NCBI GenBank assembly: GCA_964494625.1
Contig: CAZBRT010000003.1
Coordinates: 248,001 to 312,000, forward strand
Length of the DNA stretch: 64,000 nucleotides
From: UBA2784 sp964494625
Lineage (GTDB): Bacteria; Pseudomonadota; Alphaproteobacteria; Micropepsales; Micropepsaceae
Direction: 5' to 3'
Shown here: piece by piece, positions 17,095 to 24,990 of the stretch
How the letters are laid out: each line of letters starts with the position of its first letter
Numbering within the stretch: position 1 is the stretch's first letter
The notes under the pieces: generated by a model
The model's database searches: none
Told to the model about the DNA's origin: nothing
What the model saw: the letters and a program-made list of their open reading frames with translations, nothing else
Made by a program: the position numbers and the translations under genes

Positions 17095-17774
17095 TCAGTT
17101 TCCGGCTCGTATCGAGATGGTCTGCTCGCGCAGATAGACGGCGAGCGCGCCGATGTTGCCGCCGTTGCCGGCAAGGTACGAGTCAAACTGCGAGCGCTGG
17201 TCAACGGCAAGCCAGATGCCCTCGACCATGATGTCCACAATTTGGAAGCTGCCGGGTGCGCCCAGCACGCGGAAACCGACATTGTAGGTTGTGCCCGCAT
17301 CATCCAGCGTTGCCTCGACAACGAAGTCGGTGGCATTGCGTTCGACGGCACCGGTCACATTCAGCGTCTGGTTCGAGTAATTGAGCAGGCGCGATTCATA
17401 GACTGCCACGGCATATTCCTGGAAGGCATTCACGAAATCATCCAGGACTGCCGCGTCCGCACCGCGGCGATAATTGCCGAGCGTGAAGTGGGCGATCTTT
17501 TTCGCGTCGGTAAAGGAGAGGATCAGGTCGCGGAACTGCGCGCGGCGTTCGGCGTCGGGAATTGATTTGTTGCCCAGAATGACCAGGCCTTTGTTGACGC
17601 CCTCCTGCACATAGGCGCTGGCGGCATCGGCGTTCGCGCGGGCCGCGCCGGTCCGCGGGCGTGTCCTTCATGCCGTCGGGAANNNNNNNNNNCGCGGGCC
17701 GCGCCCGTCATCAATGTGAGGCTGAGCAGGAATGCCGTTGCCAGGGCAGGCAGTGAAGCAAGGCGGCGGAACAT
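17095..17774 (-). CDS. mlaC: MlaC-type phospholipid-binding protein (interrupted by an assembly gap)
   Basis: This is the periplasmic carrier of retrograde phospholipid transport (Ttg2D/MlaC). A signal peptide (FRRLASLPALATAFLLSLTL) lies at 17774 downwards. The body from 17610 to 17095 carries FTDAKKIAHFTLGNYRR, a VYESRLLNY segment and IVDIMVEGIWLAVDQRSQF. The two parts are out of frame as given because of ten N at 17683–17692 and a 33-base segment with an in-frame stop. A 13-bp repeat flanks the insertion (17637–17649 and 17693–17705). Collapsing it removes 56 bases and restores one frame of 207 codons, the normal family length. The gene is thus probably intact in the organism. It lies 84 bases downstream of mlaA. 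Confidence 0.85.
17683..17692. other. assembly gap (10 N)
   Basis: A run of ten N inside mlaC. The flanking 13-bp repeat suggests unmerged contig ends rather than missing sequence. Confidence 0.9.
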
Positions 17775-17858
17775 GACGACGCTCCCATCGAAGAAGTGGC
17801 GGGGCAGGCGATTATGCCGCCCCCAATCGGTGCGCCATCCCTTGCCCCGGCATCTTGG

Positions 17859-18728
17859 CTAATTTGTGGTGCGGGTGAGTTCTTCCAGGACCGGTGTCAG
17901 CCCCGGTTCATCTGACGGAAAGTCAGGAAGGTCATCGACATCGGCCTCGCCATTGGTGATCTCGCTTTCGCGCGACTGACGATAGACGGAGCGGATGGCC
18001 ACATAATGATCGATCGACGTGCGTTCGATCTCGTCCAGTGCCGTGAGCAGGCGCGCGCGCGAGTCAATCAGGCTGACGGTCGAGCGCAGCACGGGAATCC
18101 AGCGCAGATCGCGGCCGAAATTCACGTAGTTGAACGGATCAAACGTCATGTCCATGAAGCGGCCGGCAAGGTCGCGCGGCGGTGAGGGCCCAAGCAGCGG
18201 CAGGACGAGGTAAGGCCCTTCACCCACGCCCCATACAGCGAGCGTCTGGCCGAAATCTTCCGAGTGCTGGGGCAATCCCATTTCTTCGGCGACATCAAAC
18301 AACCCGCCAAGGCCAAGGGTCGAATTGATGGCAAAGCGGCCCAATGTGGTCGAGGCGCGTGACATCTCGCCCTGCAGCAAATCATTGGCCAGAACGACAG
18401 GTGCATCGAGGTTGTCGAGCACATTACGAATGCCGTCGCGTGCGAATTCCGGCACAACGGCCTGATAGCCGAGCGCCAGTGGCCGCAGCACCGCCTTGTC
18501 GATGGTCAGATTCACCGCGAAGAAGGCGCGATTGACCGTCTCGAACGGGTCGTTCACGTCCTCCACATTGACCGTATTGCTGTCAGATTCACCAGATGGG
18601 CCACTGTCGGAAGACAGGGTCGAGCAACCCAGAAGGGCGACGCAAAGGAAGGCCACATAAGCGCGCGAACGGCGGCGCTGGATATCTTCCGCAGCCATAG
18701 CCATCTCTGTCATCTCAGTCATCCGCAT
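17859..18728 (-). CDS. mlaA: MlaA (VacJ) outer-membrane lipoprotein
   Basis: The 289-residue protein has a lipobox ALLGC (Cys35) and the full MlaA domain: DPFETVNRAFFAVNLTIDKAVLRP, then FAINSTLGLGGLFDVAEEMGL, then EDFGQTLAVWGVGEGPYLVLPLLGPS. MlaA forms the outer-membrane channel that removes mislocalised phospholipid from the outer leaflet and passes it to MlaC, encoded directly downstream. Five in-frame ATG codons cluster at the start (18728 to 18698); a later one would give a more typical lipoprotein signal. Confidence 0.95.
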   Translation of the reverse strand: MRMTEMTEMAMAAEDIQRRRSRAYVAFLCVALLGCSTLSSDSGPSGESDSNTVNVEDVNDPFETVNRAFFAVNLTIDKAVLRPLALGYQAVVPEFARDGIRNVLDNLDAPVVLANDLLQGEMSRASTTLGRFAINSTLGLGGLFDVAEEMGLPQHSEDFGQTLAVWGVGEGPYLVLPLLGPSPPRDLAGRFMDMTFDPFNYVNFGRDLRWIPVLRSTVSLIDSRARLLTALDEIERTSIDHYVAIRSVYRQSRESEITNGEADVDDLPDFPSDEPGLTPVLEELTRTTN

Positions 18729-18944
18729 CCGGAATCGTTAAGGGCCTGCTGGCGGGGCAGCCTAGTTCATGATTTGAGGTAAATCATAAAGGGCGACCCC
18801 TTAACCATCTTCCAAAGGCTGGTTTTTCGCCCCCTGTGATCTTGATGCCGCTACCGCCGTCACACTCCTGACGTGCACATCAGGCTGGCATTGCATAAGG
18901 ATATAAAGATATGTTTATATTAAAGAACATGACGGGAATCAGCC
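18729..18944 (+). promoter_or_regulatory. divergent mlaA/met-operon promoter region with ATATAAA-N6-TTTATAT palindrome
   Basis: A perfect inverted repeat ATATAAA (18901–18907)/TTTATAT (18914–18920) with a GATATG spacer ends 24 bases before the ArsR-family gene. AT-rich palindromes of this size next to an ArsR gene are typical autoregulatory operators. The rest of the 216-base gap shows no other clear element. Confidence 0.6.
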
Positions 18945-19925
18945 ATGGAAGACGTCCTTCAAGCCCTGCGTGCGGCCGCCGAATCGACCCGGCTGCGGCT
19001 GCTTGTCCTTCTGGCTGGAACCGAGTTGACCGTCAGTGAAATCACCCAGGTCCTCAACCAGAGCCAGCCGCGCGTCAGTCGGCATCTGAAACTCCTGGGG
19101 GAGGCGGGGCTCTTGTCGCGGGTGCGGGAGGGCGCGTGGGTCTTCTACCGTACGGCGGACGAGGGCAATGGCGGGCGGGTAGCCCAGCTGCTCGCGGGAC
19201 TTGTCGATCCCGCCGATCCCGATCTGGCGCAAGACCGCGAGCGCATGGAGCAAGTGCGCCGCGCACGCGCGCAAACCGCCGCCGATTATTTTGCCCGCAA
19301 TGCCGAAGCCTGGGCGCATCTGCGTGCCCTGCATGTGCCCGAGGCCGAAGTCGAAGCAGCGATCCTGGAACTTGCGGGGCCATCGCCGCTTGAGACCGTG
19401 CTTGATCTCGGCACCGGCACGGGTCGCATTCTCGAAATCCTTGCTCCCTGCACGCGGCGCGGCATCGGCATTGACCAGAGCCACGAAATGCTGGCCATCG
19501 CGCGCGCCAATCTTGAGCGTGCAGGGTTCAGCCATTGCCATGCGCGGCATGGCGATCTCTTCAACCTGCCCTTCACGGCCAATCCCAAGGGCGGGGTTGA
19601 TCTCGCCGTGCTGCATCAGGTCCTGCATTACCTGGATGATCCTGCCGCCGCCGTGCGTGAGGCGTCGCGTGTGCTGGCACCGCAGGGTCGCATCCTGATC
19701 GCCGATTTTGCGCCGCATGACCTTGAGTTCCTGCGCACCGAACATGCGCACCGGCGGCTCGGCTTTTCCGATCGCGAAGTCGCTCAGTGGGCCTCTGCCG
19801 CAGGATTTGAGGTTTCGCGGCGCATCGAACTTCCGCCGACCGGTGGCGAAGGCAAGCTGACGGTCGTCGTCTGGCAATTGTCGCGACCCAAGGCGTCGTT
19901 GACGGCACGGGGGGCTGCGGCATGA
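18945..19925 (+). CDS. ArsR-family HTH / SAM-dependent methyltransferase fusion regulator
   Basis: The 326-residue protein has an N-terminal ArsR winged helix (about 5–70: ELTVSEITQVLNQSQPRVSR, then HLKLLGEAGLLSRVREGAWVFYR) and a class I methyltransferase domain (about 130–250, VLDLGTGTGRILEIL). The gene is translationally coupled to metF and metH (ATGA overlaps), so it probably senses SAM or SAH and controls methionine regeneration. It lacks the paired-cysteine metal site expected of metal-sensing ArsR proteins. Whether the methyltransferase domain is catalytic or a pure sensor is unknown. Confidence 0.9.
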   Translation: MEDVLQALRAAAESTRLRLLVLLAGTELTVSEITQVLNQSQPRVSRHLKLLGEAGLLSRVREGAWVFYRTADEGNGGRVAQLLAGLVDPADPDLAQDRERMEQVRRARAQTAADYFARNAEAWAHLRALHVPEAEVEAAILELAGPSPLETVLDLGTGTGRILEILAPCTRRGIGIDQSHEMLAIARANLERAGFSHCHARHGDLFNLPFTANPKGGVDLAVLHQVLHYLDDPAAAVREASRVLAPQGRILIADFAPHDLEFLRTEHAHRRLGFSDREVAQWASAAGFEVSRRIELPPTGGEGKLTVVVWQLSRPKASLTARGAAA

Positions 19926-20773
19926 GCCTTTCCGTCTCGTTTGAATTTTTTCCGCCCAAGACGGCGGAAATGGAAGTGGCACTGTGGCGCGCGATCAACC
20001 GCCTGAAGCCGCTCAATCCGGCTTTCGTGTCAGTGACCTATGGCGCGGGCGGCTCCACGCGCGAGCGCACGCATGCAACCGTCAAGCGCATCGTCGATGA
20101 AACGCGCCTGAAGCCTGCAGCGCATCTCACCTGTGTGGGTGCGCCGCGCTCGGAGGTCGATAGTGTTGTGCGTGCCTATTGGGAGGCGGGCGTGCGCCAC
20201 ATCGTTGCCTTGCGCGGTGATGCGCCGCCGGGCTCGGGTCCCTATCAACCGCATCCGCAAGGCTATGCCTCGTCGGCCGAACTCGTGCGCGGCATCCTTT
20301 CGATTGCACCCTTTGACATCAGCGTCTCGGCCTATCCTGAAAAACATCCCGAGAGCGCATCGCCCGAGGCGGACATCGCGCTTCTCAAACAAAAGGCCGA
20401 TGCGGGTGCGCGGCGCGCCATCACGCAATTCTGCTTTGTGACCGACGCATTTGCACGGCTGCGCGACCGCGCGGTTAGGGCGGGCATCGGTGTGCCCATC
20501 ATTCCCGGCCTCATGCCCACGACAAACTTCAAAGGCGTGCGGCGGATGGCGGCGCTGTGCGGGGCAAGCATTCCGGCATGGCTTGCCGAGCGATTTGACG
20601 GGCTCGACGATGATCCCGAAACGCGCAAGCTGATCGCAGCCACGGTTGCCGCCGAACAGGTGGAAGCTTTGGTGCGCGAAGGCTTCTCCCAGTTCCACTT
20701 CTACACGCTCAATCAGGCGGACCTGACCTATGCGATCTGCCGCATTCTCGGGATAAGGGAGGTTCAGCCATGA
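19922..20773 (+). CDS. metF: 5,10-methylenetetrahydrofolate reductase
   Basis: The 283-residue FAD enzyme reduces methylene-THF to 5-methyl-THF for methionine synthase. Family signatures are SFEFFPPKTAEME at the start, VTYGAGGSTRERT, HLTCVGAPRSEVD, ALRGDAP and QFHFYTLNQADLTYAICRILG at the end. The length fits the bacterial family. It overlaps both neighbours by four bases (ATGA), placing it firmly in the met operon. Confidence 0.97.
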   Translation: MSLSVSFEFFPPKTAEMEVALWRAINRLKPLNPAFVSVTYGAGGSTRERTHATVKRIVDETRLKPAAHLTCVGAPRSEVDSVVRAYWEAGVRHIVALRGDAPPGSGPYQPHPQGYASSAELVRGILSIAPFDISVSAYPEKHPESASPEADIALLKQKADAGARRAITQFCFVTDAFARLRDRAVRAGIGVPIIPGLMPTTNFKGVRRMAALCGASIPAWLAERFDGLDDDPETRKLIAATVAAEQVEALVREGFSQFHFYTLNQADLTYAICRILGIREVQP

Positions 20774-21849
20774 GCAACCTTGCGAATGAACGCCAGAAGC
20801 GGATTGCCGCCTTACGCGAAATCGCCAAGTCCCGTATCCTCGTGCTCGACGGTTCGTGGGGCGTGATGATCCAGCGCCAGAACCTCTCGGAAGCGGATTT
20901 CCGCGGCGCGCGCTTTGCCGCCCACAGCAAGCCGCTGAAGGGTGACAACGACCTTTTGTGCCTCACGCGTCCCGACATCGTGACGGGATTGCACGATGCC
21001 TATTTTGCTGCCGGTGCCGATATCGGTGAAACCAACACGTTCTCGGCCACGCGTATCGCCCAGGCGGATTACGGTCTTGAAGCGGCCGCGCGCGACATCA
21101 ACCTTGCGGCCGCGCGGCTCGCACGCGCGTCTGCCGATGCCTGGACGGCAAAGACCCCTGACCGGCCGCGCTTCGTTGCGGGGGCGATCGGCCCCCTCAA
21201 TGTCACGCTGTCGCTGTCGCCGGATGTGAATGATCCGTCCAAACGCTCGGTCACTTTTGATCAGGTCTATGAGACCTATCGCGAGCAGGCGCTGGCGCTG
21301 CACGAAGGCGGCATTGACCTGTTTCTGGTCGAAACGGTGTTCGACACGCTCAATGCCAAAGCCGCGATCAAGGCCATCATGGACCTTGAGGATGACGGGC
21401 TTGAGAAGCTTCCCATCTGGATTTCCGGCACCATCACGGATCGTTCCGGGCGCACGCTGTCGGGCCAGACGGTTGAAGCCTTCTGGAATGCGGTGCGGCA
21501 CGCGCGCCCGTTCGCGGTCGGTCTCAATTGCGCGCTGGGCGCCGAGTTGATGCGCCCGCATATCGCCGATCTTGCGCGCGTCGCCGACACGCTCATTTCG
21601 GCCTATCCGAATGCGGGCCTGCCCAACGAATTCGGCGAGTATGACGAACAGCCGCACCAGACCTGCGCCATGCTTTCGGAATGGGCGCGCTCGGGTCTTG
21701 TCAACATCCTGGGTGGTTGCTGCGGGACCACGCCCGAGCACATCGCGCATATCGCGAAAGCCGTGCAAGGCATGCCGCCGCGCGCGGTGCCAACCAAACC
21801 GCCAGCCTTGCGTCTTTCGGGGCTTGAGCCCTTTGAGCTGCAGACATGA
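20770..21849 (+). CDS. metH1: methionine synthase, homocysteine-binding part (split MetH, N-terminal gene)
   Basis: The 359-residue protein covers only the homocysteine S-methyltransferase barrel of MetH. Zinc ligands are Cys254 (GLNCALG) and Cys317/Cys318 (GGCCGTTPEHI). The N-terminus has ILVLDGSWGVMIQRQ and the first third has GETNTFSATRIAQADYGL. It ends where full-length MetH would continue into the folate domain. The next gene starts inside its stop codon, so the two halves are produced together and must assemble. Confidence 0.93.
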   Translation: MSNLANERQKRIAALREIAKSRILVLDGSWGVMIQRQNLSEADFRGARFAAHSKPLKGDNDLLCLTRPDIVTGLHDAYFAAGADIGETNTFSATRIAQADYGLEAAARDINLAAARLARASADAWTAKTPDRPRFVAGAIGPLNVTLSLSPDVNDPSKRSVTFDQVYETYREQALALHEGGIDLFLVETVFDTLNAKAAIKAIMDLEDDGLEKLPIWISGTITDRSGRTLSGQTVEAFWNAVRHARPFAVGLNCALGAELMRPHIADLARVADTLISAYPNAGLPNEFGEYDEQPHQTCAMLSEWARSGLVNILGGCCGTTPEHIAHIAKAVQGMPPRAVPTKPPALRLSGLEPFELQT

Positions 21850-24494
21850 CCGTCAACGCGTCGCGCAACTTCATCAATGTCGGCGAGCGGACGAATGTCA
21901 CGGGCTCGGCAAAATTCCGCAAGCTGGTGGCCGACGGCGATTATGCAGGGGCGCTGACCGTCGCGCGGCAGCAGGTCGAGAGCGGCGCCCAGATCATTGA
22001 TGTGAACATGGACGAAGGGCTGCTCGACTCCCGGGCGGCGATGGTCACTTTCCTCAATCTGATTGCGTCCGAACCCGATATCGCGCGCGTGCCCGTGATG
22101 ATCGACAGCTCCAAGTGGGACGTGATCGAAGCCGGCCTGAAGTGCGTGCAGGGCAAGGCCATCGTCAATTCGATCAGCCTGAAGGAAGGCGAGGGCCCCT
22201 TCCTCGATCAGGCCAAGAAGTGCCTGCGCTATGGCGCTGCGGTTGTGGTGATGGCGTTTGACGAGAAGGGTCAGGCGGACACCGCGGCGCGCAAGATCGC
22301 CATTTGCGCGCGCGCCTACCGGCTTCTGGTGGAGAAAGCGGGCTTTCCCCCGGAAGACATCATCTTTGATCCCAACATCTTTGCGGTCGCGACCGGGATC
22401 GAGGAACACGACAACTACGCGCAGGATTTCATCGCTGCCACGCGCGTGATCAAACAGCAATTGCCTTATGCGCGCGTGTCGGGAGGCGTCTCCAACATCT
22501 CGTTCTCTTTCCGCGGCAATGAACCGGTGCGTCGCGCGATGCACAGCGTGTTTCTCTACCACGCCATCGCGGCGGGCATGGACATGGGGATCGTCAATGC
22601 GGGCGATTTGCCGGTCTATGACGACATCGATCCGGCATTGCGCGAGGCTGTCGAGGACGTGATCCTCAACCGGCGCAAGGATTCGACCGAACGGCTCGTG
22701 AACCTTGCGCCGCGCTTCAAGGGCGGACCATCGGATGCGCGCGTCGCCGATGAAAGCTGGCGGTCGCTTGATGTGACGCGGCGGCTTGCCCATGCGCTGG
22801 TGCACGGCATTGATGCGCATATCGTCGCCGACACCGAGGAAGCGCGCCTGAAAGCCGCGCGGCCCCTGGAGGTGATCGAAGGGCCCTTGATGACCGGCAT
22901 GAACGAGGTCGGAGATTTGTTCGGGCAGGGAAAAATGTTCCTGCCGCAGGTCGTCAAATCCGCCCGCGTGATGAAGAAGGCGGTTGCCCATCTCATTCCC
23001 TATATGGAAGAGGCGAATGACAATGAAGGCAAGGCGCGCGAGCGCGCGGGCCGCGTGGTCATGGCGACCGTCAAGGGCGACGTGCATGACATCGGCAAGA
23101 ACATCGTCGGCGTCGTTCTCCAGTGCAACAATTACGAGGTCATTGATCTTGGCGTGATGGTGGCAAGCCAGACGATCCTGGATGCGGCGCGCGAGCACCG
23201 GGCCGACATGATCGGGCTTTCGGGCCTCATCACGCCGTCGCTGGACGAGATGTGCCATGTCGCCGCTGAAATGGAGCGGCAAGGCATGACCCTTCCCTTG
23301 CTGATCGGTGGCGCGACCACCTCCAAGGTCCATACGGCCGTCAAGATCGCTCCCCACTACAAAAGCGGGCCTGTCGTTTATGTGACGGATGCTTCCCGCG
23401 CGGTCGGCGTGGCCAGTGCCTTGCGTGGCGAGGGACGCAGCGACTTTGCCGCGACCACGCGCGCGGAATATGCGCAGATTGCCGAGGGACATGCGGCATC
23501 GCGGCGACCGGGGCGCCGGGCAAGTCTTGCGGAGGCGCGTGCCAACCGTTTCCGGCCCGATTTCAGCGAGATGCCGCCGGTGCCAGCCTTTACGGGTGTC
23601 CGGTCATTTGATGATTACGACCTTGGCGAGTTGGTTCCCTATATTGACTGGACGCCCTTCTTCCAGAGCTGGGAATTGGTGGGGCGCTATCCGGCCATTC
23701 TTGAAGATGCGAAAGTCGGCAGCGCGGCGCGCAATCTTTTCAGTGATGCGCAAGCGATGCTCCAGCGCATCGTTGACGAAAAATGGCTGACGGCGCGCGC
23801 CGTCATCGGCATCTTCCCCGCCAATCAGGATGGCGATGACATTCTTGTCTTCGAGGACGAGAAACGCGATCGGGTGCGCGCCCGGCTTTGCACCTTGCGC
23901 CAGCAGATTGCCAAGGAACCGGGCCGCGCGAATTTCGCACTGGCCGACTTCATCGCGCCACCGGGGATTGCCGATCATATTGGCGGGTTTGCTGTCACGA
24001 CCGGCCATGGCGAGAGCGAAGCCGCCAAGCGTTTTGCCGACGCGCATGATGATTACAGTTCGATCCTGCTCAAGGCGCTGGCCGACCGGTTGGCGGAGGC
24101 CTTTGCAGAGCGGATGCATGAGCGTGTGCGGCGCGAATTCTGGGCCTATGCGCCGGACGAGAAGCTCGGCAACGCAGACCTGATTGCGGAGATGTATCGC
24201 GGCATCCGGCCGGCGCCCGGCTATCCTGCCCAGCCCGATCACACCGAGAAGCGCACGCTTTTCCGTCTGCTTGATGCGACCGCGCGGGCGGGCATCACGC
24301 TCACCGAAAACTGTGCGATGTGGCCGGGCTCATCGGTTTCCGGCTTCTATTTTGCTCATCCGCAGGCAGTCTATTTTGGCGTCGGCAAGATCGAGCGCGA
24401 CCAGGTGGAAGACTATGCGCGGCGCAAGGGCATGACGCTGGCCGAAGCGGAAAAATGGCTGCGGCCAATCCTCAATTATGACTCGGGCGGCTGA
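21846..24494 (+). CDS. metH2: methionine synthase, folate/B12/activation part (split MetH, C-terminal gene)
   Basis: The 882-residue protein has three parts. The pterin-binding barrel is at about 8–270 (NFINVGERTNVTGSAKF, IIDVNMDEGLLDS). The cobalamin cap and Rossmann domain is at about 320–560, with cobalt-ligand motif DVHDIG near 412. The reactivation domain is at about 580–880 (RPAPGYPAQPDHTEKRTLF). Together with the upstream gene it makes a complete cobalamin-dependent methionine synthase. The organism thus needs B12 or makes it. Confidence 0.95.
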   Translation: MTVNASRNFINVGERTNVTGSAKFRKLVADGDYAGALTVARQQVESGAQIIDVNMDEGLLDSRAAMVTFLNLIASEPDIARVPVMIDSSKWDVIEAGLKCVQGKAIVNSISLKEGEGPFLDQAKKCLRYGAAVVVMAFDEKGQADTAARKIAICARAYRLLVEKAGFPPEDIIFDPNIFAVATGIEEHDNYAQDFIAATRVIKQQLPYARVSGGVSNISFSFRGNEPVRRAMHSVFLYHAIAAGMDMGIVNAGDLPVYDDIDPALREAVEDVILNRRKDSTERLVNLAPRFKGGPSDARVADESWRSLDVTRRLAHALVHGIDAHIVADTEEARLKAARPLEVIEGPLMTGMNEVGDLFGQGKMFLPQVVKSARVMKKAVAHLIPYMEEANDNEGKARERAGRVVMATVKGDVHDIGKNIVGVVLQCNNYEVIDLGVMVASQTILDAAREHRADMIGLSGLITPSLDEMCHVAAEMERQGMTLPLLIGGATTSKVHTAVKIAPHYKSGPVVYVTDASRAVGVASALRGEGRSDFAATTRAEYAQIAEGHAASRRPGRRASLAEARANRFRPDFSEMPPVPAFTGVRSFDDYDLGELVPYIDWTPFFQSWELVGRYPAILEDAKVGSAARNLFSDAQAMLQRIVDEKWLTARAVIGIFPANQDGDDILVFEDEKRDRVRARLCTLRQQIAKEPGRANFALADFIAPPGIADHIGGFAVTTGHGESEAAKRFADAHDDYSSILLKALADRLAEAFAERMHERVRREFWAYAPDEKLGNADLIAEMYRGIRPAPGYPAQPDHTEKRTLFRLLDATARAGITLTENCAMWPGSSVSGFYFAHPQAVYFGVGKIERDQVEDYARRKGMTLAEAEKWLRPILNYDSGG

Positions 24495-24506
24495 AGCAGA
24501 GCCAAC

Positions 24507-24535
24507 AAAAAGGCCGACTGCTTTGGCGCCGGCCT
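24507..24535 (-). terminator. Rho-independent terminator of the small minus-strand gene
   Basis: Read on the minus strand, AGGCCG (24535–24530) pairs with CGGCCT (24516–24511), and five T residues follow (complement of 24511–24507). No T-run follows on the plus strand, so the element serves the small gene at 24559–24633 rather than metH. Confidence 0.75.
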
Positions 24536-24558
24536 GAAAGGGTTGTGGGGCTGGGCTT

Positions 24559-24633
24559 TCAGAGAAAGCCGATCAGGATTGCGCCCAGAAACAGGAAAAC
24601 GACCCCTGTGGTCAGTGCACCGGCTTGCTGCAT
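24559..24633 (-). CDS. 24-residue single-span membrane peptide
   Basis: A very short gene encodes MQQAGALTTG followed by a hydrophobic stretch VVFLFLGAILIGFL and TGA, enough for one membrane helix. Support comes from a near-perfect ribosome site GGAGGT five bases before the ATG, an intrinsic terminator 24 bases after the stop, and two CAACCAGTTG repeats just upstream. It has no known family that I can name. The peptide could be an accessory subunit of a membrane complex or a free small membrane protein. Confidence 0.6.
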   Translation of the reverse strand: MQQAGALTTGVVFLFLGAILIGFL

Positions 24634-24990
24634 GGAGACCTCCGCAACTGGTTGCTCAACTGGTTGAACCGTTCCGGCAATGGCCCCGGGTAGAAACGCG
24701 GGCCAGCCCTCCCCCGACAGGGTCATTTTGCCCCGAATCGGCCCTCAACCCAAGTCCGCCGTCTCCCGCACTGCGGCAGGGTTTTGGAATGATATTGCGT
24801 GACATGATTCAGTCGCGACGTGTTTTCAGTCACGCGTTGCCCAACGCCAGGTCAAAGCGACATGATTCACCGGCGCATTGCTGCGACGCAGCAAACTTAG
24901 GGGAGAGACATTGCTGTGCGCCCCCTCTTGGCTCGCCGGCAAAGGGACCCGAGTCGGGGTCCGGGTAGGGGCCATTTGGCGGGAGCGGCC
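24634..24990 (-). promoter_or_regulatory. non-coding region upstream of the small membrane-peptide gene
   Basis: No gene is evident. On the minus strand CAACCAGTTG occurs twice, at 24645–24654 and 24657–24666, 12 bp apart and directly before the ribosome site. Further off are a direct repeat GACATGATTCA (24801–24811 and 24859–24869) and a 17-base palindrome TTGCTGCG-A-CGCAGCAA (24878–24894). These are regulatory-site candidates only. Confidence 0.35.

Noticed and set aside
17523..17774. mlaC as a pseudogene with frameshift
   Set aside because: The break coincides with N residues and a flanking repeat whose collapse restores the frame.
21603..23492. Long open frame antisense to split metH
   Set aside because: No motif; plus strand carries MetH catalytic residues across the same interval.
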